From Vulcanisaeta distributa (GTDB taxonomy: Archaea > Thermoproteota > Thermoprotei > Thermoproteales > Thermocladiaceae), in the NCBI GenBank assembly GCA_002506645.1, contig DAXY01000059.1:2753-10144 (forward strand): a stretch of DNA of 7,392 nucleotides. Reading direction: 5' to 3'. The notes beneath the pieces were generated by a model. The model had not been told where the DNA came from, did not search any database, and was given only the letters and a program-made list of their open reading frames with translations. Position numbers and translations under genes: made by a program. Below, one piece after another: positions 1 through 5,552 of this stretch; position 1 is the first letter of the stretch; each line of letters opens with the position of its first letter.

Positions 1-23
1 TCTATGAAGTCCTTAATACCCAT
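1..23 (-). CDS. 5' end of a gene running off the left edge, product unknown
   Basis: Only the first seven codons are inside the window (ATG at 23-21, reading M-G-I-K-D-F-I), so the product cannot be named. The case for a real start is the GGTGAT at 34-29, which matches the core of the archaeal Shine-Dalgarno (complement of the 16S 3' end) and sits five bases before the ATG. That fits a leadered message rather than the leaderless pattern of most other genes here. The leader would carry the CAGGGCGCGCCCTG palindrome just upstream. A TATA-like GATAATAA at 90-83 would place transcription start near 60. Without the rest of the gene this call rests on the start context alone. Confidence 0.4.
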
Positions 24-28
24 TCAAT

Positions 29-34
29 ATCACC
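29..34 (-). promoter_or_regulatory. Shine-Dalgarno GGTGAT of the left-edge gene
   Basis: GGTGAT on the minus strand, five bases before ATG 23. It is the strongest ribosome-binding match in the window. The first four bases lie next to a CACC-T-GGTG inverted repeat (43-35), so a small hairpin could compete with ribosome binding; that is inference. Confidence 0.45.
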
Positions 35-43
35 CACCAGGTG

Positions 44-57
44 CAGGGCGCGCCCTG
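44..57. repeat. Perfect 14-bp GC-rich palindrome
   Basis: CAGGGCG/CGCCCTG is a perfect inverted repeat without spacer. It directly abuts a second short palindrome, CACC-A-GGTG at 35-43. In RNA it can fold as a five-base-pair stem with a CGCG loop; as duplex DNA it looks like a dimeric regulator site. It lies between the candidate sRNA and the left-edge gene start. It is GC-rich in an otherwise AT-rich spacer. Either a leader hairpin or an operator is possible. Confidence 0.5.
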
Positions 58-67
58 TTAGGTAGAT

Positions 68-121
68 TCAGTAAGGCCTGCGTTATTATCATTCGATCAA
101 ACCTCTCGAGCCTCATCATTG
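68..121 (-). ncRNA. Candidate C/D box guide sRNA
   Basis: On the minus strand, box C ATGATGA (119-113) is followed by a 12-base guide-length spacer (112-101), a D'-like TTGA (100-97), a four-base linker, a C'-like ATGATAA (92-86), a 14-base spacer (85-72) and box D CTGA (71-68). This is the archaeal C/D sRNA order and size (about 54 bases). A TATA-like box at 151-142 places the 5' end near 121, two bases before box C. Weak points: D' and C' are degenerate, the second spacer is a little long, no clear terminal stem pairs across the boxes, and I could not match either guide to a known rRNA or tRNA target. Confidence 0.33.
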
Positions 122-141
122 ACAGTACCGCATGGATTTAC

Positions 142-151
142 TTATTATTAA
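142..151 (-). promoter_or_regulatory. TATA-like box for the candidate sRNA
   Basis: TTAATAATAA on the minus strand, centred about 26 bases before position 121, where the candidate C/D sRNA would begin. It could instead drive the left-edge gene with a leader of roughly 100 bases. Confidence 0.3.
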
Positions 152-183
152 GTTTTTATCACCATCTCCTAGAGCCTATCGAG

Positions 184-197
184 AAAAAGGTTTTTAT
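184..197 (+). promoter_or_regulatory. BRE/TATA promoter of the transporter gene
   Basis: A purine-rich BRE-like stretch (AAAAAGG, up to 190) is followed by TTTTTAT at 191-197. The box is centred 25 bases before the TTG at 219, so a leaderless transcript starting at or near that codon is predicted. Confidence 0.6.
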
Positions 198-218
198 CCC
201 TAATAATGCTACGCGGGT

Positions 219-1502
219 TTGTTGACGGCCATGATTATGAAGTTCGTGGAGGATGTGGCCGTATTGATAATTACCTACGGCCTGATAGCCCTGAGGGGTG
301 TGGGGAGGGTCAATGTACAGCCCTGGGCGGCAATGCTGCTGGGCGCTGCGCTTACTGTGGTACTCGGCATTTTAACCCCAGCTCAAGCCCTGGCCTCTAT
401 TAATCTTAATGTGGTTCTGTTCCTAATCTCGCTATTCACAATATCATCAGCGCTGGAGGTAAGTGGATTCTTTAGTTACTTGGCGTATAAATTGTTGGTT
501 AGTAGTCGTAGTATGAGCAGGCTGATGCTTAGGGTATTTGGGCTGTCAGCCCTGTTATCGCTGGCATTGTCAAATGACGGTATCGCGGGTTCATTCGCAC
601 CGATAATAGTTTCCATGAGGAGACAGGCTAGGATCAACGTTAAGCCGCTACTCTATGCCCTAGCCTTCGGCGTGACCATAGGTAGCGTGGCATTACCCAT
701 AGGTAACCCGCAGAACCTACTCATTGCCCTCGAGTCCGGCATGCCGAGACCCTTCATAGTCTTTGCGCTCTACCTACTACCGCCGACGATAATAAACGTG
801 CTTGTGACATACTTATTATTACTGCTGCTATTCCGCGAAGTTGCCGATGATGATGTGGAGCTTAAGGAAGTTGGGAGACCTGGGGAGGTGCTAATCAATA
901 GGAGGCTGGCTTACACGGCAATCACGATACTGCTGATATTAATACCGCTCTACTTCATTACCGACACACTCAATGTAAGCCCATACCTAACCCCAGTGAC
1001 GCTGACCTTCATGGGCGCCTCAATAATATACCTAATAAGCGGTAGTGATAGAAGGAGCATTGCCTATAACGTTGACTGGACCACGATACTATTCTTCATA
1101 GGCCTATTCATAGTCAGCGAGGGGGCCCTTGAATCTGGGGTCCTTGGCGCGTTGGTTCATTACCTACCACAACCAACGACGTTAATAGGGGTCTTCATAT
1201 CGGGTCTACTGCTCAGTCAGGTAATCAGTAACGTCCCAATGGTGGCCCTCTACATACCATTAATGAGGGGGTTAGGTATATCGCCGGACGACCTCAGTGT
1301 TTGGGTTGGGTTGGCAGCGTCAAGTACAATAGCCGGTAATCTTACGTTAATTGGTGCGGCAAGCAACGTGATAATTAGTGAAGCTAGCGAGAGGAGGGGC
1401 GGTGATGGTTTTGGGTTTCTAGAGTTCATGAGGTACGGTGTGCCAGTAACTATTGTGAATGCCTTGGTCTATTACTTATGGCTGAGTTACGTACATCTGT
1501 AA
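219..1502 (+). CDS. ArsB/NhaD/SLC13-type ion transporter, integral membrane
   Basis: A polytopic membrane protein of up to 427 residues with about ten or more hydrophobic segments in two halves joined by a charged loop (residues about 206-229). Halves carry the paired signatures of the ion transporter (IT) superfamily: N-D at 119-120 followed by G-x5-P, G-N-P-Q-N at 162-166, then S-N-V-P at 337-340 and G-N-L-T-L-I-G-A-A-S-N at 373-383. These resemble the helix-break substrate loops of ArsB, NhaD and SLC13 permeases, which move arsenite, organic or inorganic anions, or exchange Na+ for H+. The substrate cannot be read from sequence, and no arsR or arsA lies beside it. Start: TTG 219 sits where the TATA box predicts +1, favouring a leaderless TTG start; TTG 222, ATG 231 and ATG 237 are alternatives in the same frame. 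It is monocistronic as far as can be seen, since the next gene has its own TATA box. Confidence 0.88.
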   Translation: MLTAMIMKFVEDVAVLIITYGLIALRGVGRVNVQPWAAMLLGAALTVVLGILTPAQALASINLNVVLFLISLFTISSALEVSGFFSYLAYKLLVSSRSMSRLMLRVFGLSALLSLALSNDGIAGSFAPIIVSMRRQARINVKPLLYALAFGVTIGSVALPIGNPQNLLIALESGMPRPFIVFALYLLPPTIINVLVTYLLLLLLFREVADDDVELKEVGRPGEVLINRRLAYTAITILLILIPLYFITDTLNVSPYLTPVTLTFMGASIIYLISGSDRRSIAYNVDWTTILFFIGLFIVSEGALESGVLGALVHYLPQPTTLIGVFISGLLLSQVISNVPMVALYIPLMRGLGISPDDLSVWVGLAASSTIAGNLTLIGAASNVIISEASERRGGDGFGFLEFMRYGVPVTIVNALVYYLWLSYVHL

Positions 1503-1539
1503 TTTCAAATAGTTCTTTCGGTGATTATTGGACAAAATG

Positions 1540-1547
1540 TTTTTAAA
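1540..1547 (+). promoter_or_regulatory. TATA box of the 1567 gene
   Basis: TTTTTAAA preceded by the A-rich GACAAAATG. It is centred about 24 bases before ATG 1567, the expected distance for a leaderless message, and argues against the upstream in-frame TTG at 1528, which would lie before the promoter. Confidence 0.6.
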
Positions 1548-1566
1548 GCATAGTTCTGCCATTGAC

Positions 1567-1968
1567 ATGGGGATTGAAATGCGTATTTATGGTGTTGCGA
1601 TATTTGAGGTTGATAAGGACTTCGACGCCGCCATCCTAGATCTCGAGAATACTGGCTTGCACAGGCTTGAGTACATGGAGATTGACCCAGACTTAGCCAC
1701 ATACCTGGACCTCGCCGAGGAGGAGTTCAGCGACACGCTTGGTAAGTACAGAACAATTAGGGATTACGTGTTTGAGTATGATAATGAAAGGCTCGTACTT
1801 ATTAGGTTCTTCATGCAGGGTAAACGCGTTGATAAGGCACTACTAGTGAGCCTTAGGGCAGGTACGCTAAGGAGCATTGTCAGGGGGCTTGAGAGGGTTG
1901 GTTGGAATAGGCTATTTATGTTCGAGATTAAGAGGGTGATGAGAAGCATTAAGTATACGGACCACTAA
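1567..1968 (+). CDS. Conserved-looking small protein of unknown function
   Basis: I do not recognise this 133-residue protein. It is soluble, rich in acidic residues in the first two thirds (a D/E-rich run around residues 43-60 with D-L-A-E-E-E) and basic near the C-terminus (R-V-M-R-S-I-K), with no cysteine, signal peptide or membrane segment. Alternating hydrophobic patterns (I-Y-G-V-A-I-F-E-V near the N-terminus and L-V-L-I-R-F-F in the middle) suggest beta strands followed by helices, an alpha/beta fold. Start: ATG 1567 fits the TATA spacing; ATG 1579 is the alternative and gives M-R-I-Y-G-V. Its last 20 bases overlap the 3' end of the convergent kinase gene. Good codon structure and its own promoter make it likely real. 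Confidence 0.75.
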   Translation: MGIEMRIYGVAIFEVDKDFDAAILDLENTGLHRLEYMEIDPDLATYLDLAEEEFSDTLGKYRTIRDYVFEYDNERLVLIRFFMQGKRVDKALLVSLRAGTLRSIVRGLERVGWNRLFMFEIKRVMRSIKYTDH

Positions 1969-2542
1969 GCCCACACTCGTCCATCTCCCTGCTAAGGTTA
2001 ATTAGGAAATCCGTATCAAGCACTTCGAGCCAATCAACAACGCCAACAACGGCATCGCCACTTAGTACATGGTCAACGATGTACTTGGTAATATCCTGAA
2101 CGCCCCTGCCCGTGGTATCTACCTCAATAACCCTATCCCTACCAAATGCCTCGATGGCCATGCTCAGGGAGGAGCCGACAACCTCAGAAAGCACGTTCTC
2201 AATAACCTTACACCTGGGCCAATTCCTTAATGATAACCTACGCATTAACTCAATCGGGTTGAGCCTGAGCACGATGCACCAATCAATTAATTCCCCATTG
2301 ACTAGGTTTACGGCCACGGTATCGATGATGTAGGAGCTTAAACCGCTTAATTTCCTCGTAATTAATTCCCGAGCCTCCTCCTCATCTATCACGTAATTCG
2401 TGGATAGAGCAGGATCCCACCTGAGGAGGGGTTTTATGAGATCGTTAATGTCTATTAGGGCTGCGTGGAATATTTTTGAGAGCTCAACGGCTATTGTCGT
2501 CTTCCCAACGCCTGGAGAACCCGTTATTAATATTCTAACCAT
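1949..2542 (-). CDS. AK6/Fap7-type adenylate kinase-like P-loop NTPase
   Basis: A 197-residue P-loop kinase. The Walker A motif G-S-P-G-V-G-K-T-T occupies residues 8-16 right at the N-terminus. The D-I-N-D-L segment (31-35), the strand ending I-I-D-T (72-75), V-L-R-L-N-P (91-96) and K-V-I-E-N-V-x-S-E (112-120) match the AK6/Fap7 (hCINAP) family. Members are adenylate kinases/ATPases; the yeast Fap7 protein acts in small-subunit maturation with uS11. The usual D-x-H Walker B-like motif here reads D74-T-V76, so the histidine is absent. The C-terminal tail with V-V-D-W-L-E (168-173) is also family-like. Start: ATG 2542 has GGAG at 2554-2551 eight bases ahead; GTG 2551, three codons upstream, is possible but sits on that motif. 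The gene lies 21 bases after the asnS stop and is probably cotranscribed with it. Confidence 0.85.
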   Translation of the reverse strand: MVRILITGSPGVGKTTIAVELSKIFHAALIDINDLIKPLLRWDPALSTNYVIDEEEARELITRKLSGLSSYIIDTVAVNLVNGELIDWCIVLRLNPIELMRRLSLRNWPRCKVIENVLSEVVGSSLSMAIEAFGRDRVIEVDTTGRGVQDITKYIVDHVLSGDAVVGVVDWLEVLDTDFLINLSREMDECGLSGPYT

Positions 2543-2550
2543 TCCAGCCA

Positions 2551-2554
2551 CTCC
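2551..2554 (-). promoter_or_regulatory. Shine-Dalgarno deciding the kinase start
   Basis: GGAG with eight bases to ATG 2542. It favours this ATG over GTG 2551, whose first base belongs to the motif, and fits translation of an internal operon cistron. Confidence 0.5.
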
Positions 2555-2563
2555 ATGCCCCGC

Positions 2564-3881
2564 TCATGGCCTAACACGCCTTATGTCCCTCGGGAATGGT
2601 ATTGCATCCCTAATATGGTCGAGACCGCATACCCACATTACGAACCTATCGATTCCTAGGCCGAAACCGGCGTGCGGTACTGAGCCGTACCTCCTCAGGT
2701 CTAGGTACCAGTCATAGTCCTCGGGCTTAAGCCCAAACTTCCTAATCTTGTTGAGTAGTTCCTCATAATCGTAAATACGCTCACCACCACCAACTACCTC
2801 CCCATAACCCTCCGGCGCGAGTACGTCAACGCTCAACGTGGTCTCAGGCCTGCCTGGGTCGTTCCTGTGGTAAAACGCCTTTACCTGCTCTGGGAAGTGG
2901 TGGAGTAGTATTGGCTTATCGAATTGCATCGTTAATACCCTCTCCTCATCAGCGCCGATGTCATCGCCCCACTTGATGTTTAATCCCTTCGACTGAAGCA
3001 TCTCGATTGCCTCATCATAACTAACCCTGTAGAATGGTGGTTTCACGTTCTCCAGCATCTTCAAGTCCCTATTCAATAACTTGAGTTCGTCCTGCCTCTC
3101 CTCAAGGACCTTATTGACTATGTACGTTATTAAATTCTCGAGTAGATCCAGTAAGCCATCAAATTGAAGCCAAGCCTCCTCAGCCTCCGCATGCCAGAAT
3201 TCCGTCAAGTGCCTCCTCGTCCTAGACGGCTCTGCCCTAAAGCTAGGAGCAACCGTGTAGACCTTCTCGAGTGAGTATATCAGGACCTCAAGGTAGAATT
3301 GGGACGATTGAGTTAGGTACACATCCTCTCTATCGAAGTACTTGACCGGGAATAACGTGGCGCCACCCTCAACGGCGGCTGACACGAACATTGGGCCCTG
3401 AACCTCGTAATAGCCCCTGGACCTGAAGAACTCGTGTATCGCGCCAAATACTGTATGCCTTACCCTGAGTATGGCCCACATCCTCCTGCTCCTAATCCAT
3501 AGATGCCTAACGTCAAGTAGGTACTCACTATCCGCCTTAGCCGCATCCTCATTTATTGGGAATGCATCACCCACGTAGTACCAATCAATGCTCTTAACAT
3601 GGATCTCAGAACCACCGGGCGCCCTCGGTTCCCTCTTGACGATGCCGGTCAGCACTATTGACGATTCTATATTCAGCTTTGACGCAATACCCGCCACGTT
3701 TGGGTCTGACTTATTAATGACCGTCTGTATTATGCCGCTACCATCCCTAATGACTAGGAATATCTTATCCCTCAATTCCCTCTTCCTATACACCCAACCC
3801 CTTATTGTTACCTCAGCACCATCGTTTAGGCTAAAGACGTCTCTTATGCTCGTAACCCTACCCCCTATTAAAATAGGTCAC
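2564..3881 (-). CDS. asnS: Asparaginyl-tRNA synthetase, 5' end out of frame or with unusual start
   Basis: Class II synthetase that charges tRNA-Asn with asparagine. Numbering from the first canonical start (GTG 3793): the rest of the OB-fold anticodon-binding domain (1-70), A-V-E-G-G-A-T-L-F at 140-148, motif 2 F-R-A-E...R-R-H (185-195) and motif 3 G-F-G-L-G-I-D-R (376-383, D in place of the commoner E). Y-L-D-L-R-R-Y-G-S-V-P-H-A-G-F-G-L-G (363-380) is typical of AsnRS rather than AspRS. The GTG 3793 version cuts the first OB strand in half. The frame stays open to 3877 and encodes a good N-terminus (R-V-T-S-I-R-D-V, then V-T-I-R-G-W-V), yet no ATG, GTG or TTG occurs there before the TGA at 3880-3878. 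A leaderless GTG at 3881, correctly spaced from a TATA box, is one base out of frame; dropping one base from GGGGG (3865-3861) or TTTT (3873-3870) would join them. The gene heads an apparent operon with the downstream kinase. Confidence 0.93.
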
Positions 3882-3903
3882 GAGTGATGCAATTAGTCAC
3901 TGG

Positions 3904-3911
3904 TTATAAAG
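3904..3911 (-). promoter_or_regulatory. TATA box of asnS
   Basis: CTTTATAA on the minus strand with the purine-rich GAAGATAAG just upstream, in the short gap after the previous gene's stop. Its centre is 26.5 bases before GTG 3881, the usual spacing for a leaderless start, which supports 3881 as the intended initiation point of asnS. Confidence 0.65.
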
Positions 3912-3921
3912 CTTATCTTCA

Positions 3922-4251
3922 TTAATGCCGCTCGGTAGGTCTTGAAACATATATTGCGTGAACCACCAACCTCTCACCGTCGTTGGGGCAGGTCTCATCA
4001 ACGACCTTACCCACGTAATCGCCTAGCCTGTACTGTATCGTCTTTGAGTAGCCACAACGTGGGCATACTAAGACCTCAACCTCACCACTGCCTATTACCG
4101 ATACTTCCCTCGGCTTTACCTGCTCGATTTGCATGAGCAATTCCCTAATTGCCTTATAATACCTATTGTTCATTATCAACCCGATTATTAGGGCTATCAC
4201 GAAGATTACCAGGCTCATCACCGTTATGTAGAAGTATTCGAAACTCACCAC
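3922..4251 (-). CDS. Single-pass membrane protein with zinc-ribbon-like C-terminal domain
   Basis: A 109-residue protein of unknown function. Residues about 8-27 form one hydrophobic helix followed by a basic N-N-R-Y-Y-K, so the C-terminal part is predicted to be cytoplasmic. A helical linker (about 33-46) leads to a small domain with C63-P-R-C66-G-Y and C88-P-N-D91-G, a zinc-ribbon-like pair of knuckles in which the fourth ligand position is Asp rather than Cys. Start: a TATA box at 4279-4270 lies inside the longer reading from GTG 4290 and predicts initiation at GTG 4251 or GTG 4248; the residues before these are not hydrophobic and look like promoter translated by accident. It lies downstream of, and on the same strand as, the DUF1512-like gene, 45 bases away. 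Both proteins are membrane-anchored, so a shared role is possible but untested. Confidence 0.78.
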   Translation of the reverse strand: MVSFEYFYITVMSLVIFVIALIIGLIMNNRYYKAIRELLMQIEQVKPREVSVIGSGEVEVLVCPRCGYSKTIQYRLGDYVGKVVDETCPNDGERLVVHAIYVSRPTERH

Positions 4252-4269
4252 GTAGGCGCCTGCTGAGGA

Positions 4270-4279
4270 TTTAAATAAA
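4270..4279 (-). promoter_or_regulatory. TATA box of the zinc-ribbon membrane protein gene
   Basis: TTTATTTAAA on the minus strand, centred 23.5 bases before GTG 4251 and 26.5 before GTG 4248. It gives this gene its own promoter even though it follows the DUF1512-like gene closely. Confidence 0.5.
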
Positions 4280-4296
4280 TTACTAACCACCCACCC

Positions 4297-5484
4297 CTAC
4301 TGGGCTACACCACCCGTATTACCAACGCCAATTAATATTGTCTCCTCACCCTCCCTAACGTACTCCCTAATAACCCTCTTAACCCTCTCCACAGCCTCAT
4401 TAACGGCACTCTCGACATCCTTATTCATTGCCGACAACGCCTCGGGAAGCCCCATCTTAATTAGTACTGCGTATAGGGGTATGCCGTACTTACTTGCCGT
4501 TCTCTCAATGTTAAACCTCTCAACTCCAATACCCCCCATTGCAACGCCAACTCCCTCGGCTATTGAACCCGTTTTCTCGCCCTCGAACTTCAGGGCCGCG
4601 TCTACGGTTATTATCATCCTCGGCCTAACGCCAACCCTCTCCACTAGGTATGTTATGCCATCATCGAGATTACCAACCGTACCTCCAGGTCCCCTGGCCT
4701 TAATGACGTAGACCTTCCTACCCTCGAAATTGCAGAGCCCTATGTAGGTATCCTTAACATTGTGGGTGAGCTCGGTAATGTCCGTGCAGCTCCTCATGAA
4801 CCTATACGCCGTTAATGGTCCAGCGGCATCACCGACGGGCTGCCCCTTTAGGAATGTGGTTATTGCGCCATTAAGCGCGTCGACATACTCCTTAATAATT
4901 GGTAACAGCATGTATACCTGCATCATTAGGTATGGATTCTTGTACTTATTACTCAACCTATAGTAGTGCATGATCACTTTGTATATGAAGTTCAACTCCC
5001 TTAAGCCGTCAACCGCATCAACGACATTCTGGATTAAGGGCCTATCAACATTCGGTAATAGAGCCCTTATTGAGTCCTCAAGCTTCTCGTTGTATGACGT
5101 TACCAACAGCTTAAGGGTTCTCATAAGCCCCGTGGGCTCGGCACTAACGGGCTCTATGACCACGAACTCCATGATATCTCGTATCGTCTTCTCAACCGAG
5201 TTATTACTCACCGTCTGGGCCGACCCATTGGACTTCAGTAATTGATTAATGTGGTTTATCACTAAATTTACATTACTCGTTATTAACCTACTTAGGTTTG
5301 CAAGAAAGTTACCCACTGTGTAGGAGTACCACGCTATTGCCATGTAGTTCTGGAAGTAAGGTGTAAATAATAGCACTAATATTACAAGCCAAATTATCGT
5401 AGAGATGAGACTCCAAAAACTACTTTGGCTACTTGGTCCTATCTGGAGCAGTATTTGTTGCAGAACCAGTAGTATACCCATCAA
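4297..5484 (-). CDS. DUF1512-like archaeal membrane protein, function unknown
   Basis: A 395-residue protein that I recognise as resembling the archaeal DUF1512 family (members about 370 residues, no known function). A hydrophobic N-terminus (2-15) is followed by a strong membrane helix at about 23-45; the rest is soluble. Conserved-looking blocks are F-V-V-I-E-P-V-S-A-E-P-T-G (107-119), F-L-K-G-Q-P-V-G-D-A-A-G-P (211-223), K-A-R-G-P-G-G-T-V-G (262-271), I-I-T-V-D-A-A-L-K-F-E-G-E (291-303), and a C-terminal I-G-V-G-N-T-G-G (385-392). The glycine-rich loops after strands resemble ligand-binding loops, but that is inference and no known catalytic motif is present. Start: TTG 5484 lies 25.5 bases from the TATA centre and fits a leaderless message; ATG 5481, the next codon, is the alternative. 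It is divergent from the radical SAM gene. Confidence 0.85.
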   Translation of the reverse strand: MMGILLVLQQILLQIGPSSQSSFWSLISTIIWLVILVLLFTPYFQNYMAIAWYSYTVGNFLANLSRLITSNVNLVINHINQLLKSNGSAQTVSNNSVEKTIRDIMEFVVIEPVSAEPTGLMRTLKLLVTSYNEKLEDSIRALLPNVDRPLIQNVVDAVDGLRELNFIYKVIMHYYRLSNKYKNPYLMMQVYMLLPIIKEYVDALNGAITTFLKGQPVGDAAGPLTAYRFMRSCTDITELTHNVKDTYIGLCNFEGRKVYVIKARGPGGTVGNLDDGITYLVERVGVRPRMIITVDAALKFEGEKTGSIAEGVGVAMGGIGVERFNIERTASKYGIPLYAVLIKMGLPEALSAMNKDVESAVNEAVERVKRVIREYVREGEETILIGVGNTGGVAQ

Positions 5485-5502
5485 CTAGCAATGATAAGTA
5501 CT

Positions 5503-5514
5503 AATTTTAAAAAC
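5503..5514. promoter_or_regulatory. Shared bidirectional TATA box
   Basis: AATTTTAAAAAC is near-palindromic and can be read as a TATA box in both directions. On the minus strand TTTTTAAA (5513-5506) is centred 25.5 bases before TTG 5484. On the plus strand TTTTAAAA (5505-5512) predicts a start near 5534, giving an 18-19 base leader before ATG 5553. No other TATA-like element lies in this 68-base divergent gap. Confidence 0.6.
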
Positions 5515-5540
5515 ATTCTGGGCATGATGACCAAAGCAAT

Positions 5541-5545
5541 GGGTG
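5541..5545 (+). promoter_or_regulatory. Shine-Dalgarno of the radical SAM gene
   Basis: GGGTG (GGTG core pairs with the 16S 3' CACC) seven bases before ATG 5553. It fixes the start and fits the predicted short leader. Confidence 0.55.
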
Positions 5546-5552
5546 TTAGAAA

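Noticed and set aside
4..225. Open plus-strand frame of 73 codons before the transporter
   Set aside because: It runs through the palindrome, the candidate sRNA, the transporter's TATA box and its start; there is no ribosome-binding site and composition is not protein-like.
2564..3793. Aspartyl-tRNA synthetase as the identity of the synthetase gene
   Set aside because: The A-V-E-G-G-A-T-L-F block and the Y-L-D-L-R-R-Y-G-S-V-P-H-A-G-F-G-L-G stretch are AsnRS-type; AspRS has different residues in both places.
5524..5530. ATGATGA, a perfect box C, upstream of the radical SAM gene
   Set aside because: No CTGA or internal D'/C' boxes follow at sRNA distance; it lies between the promoter and the start codon.
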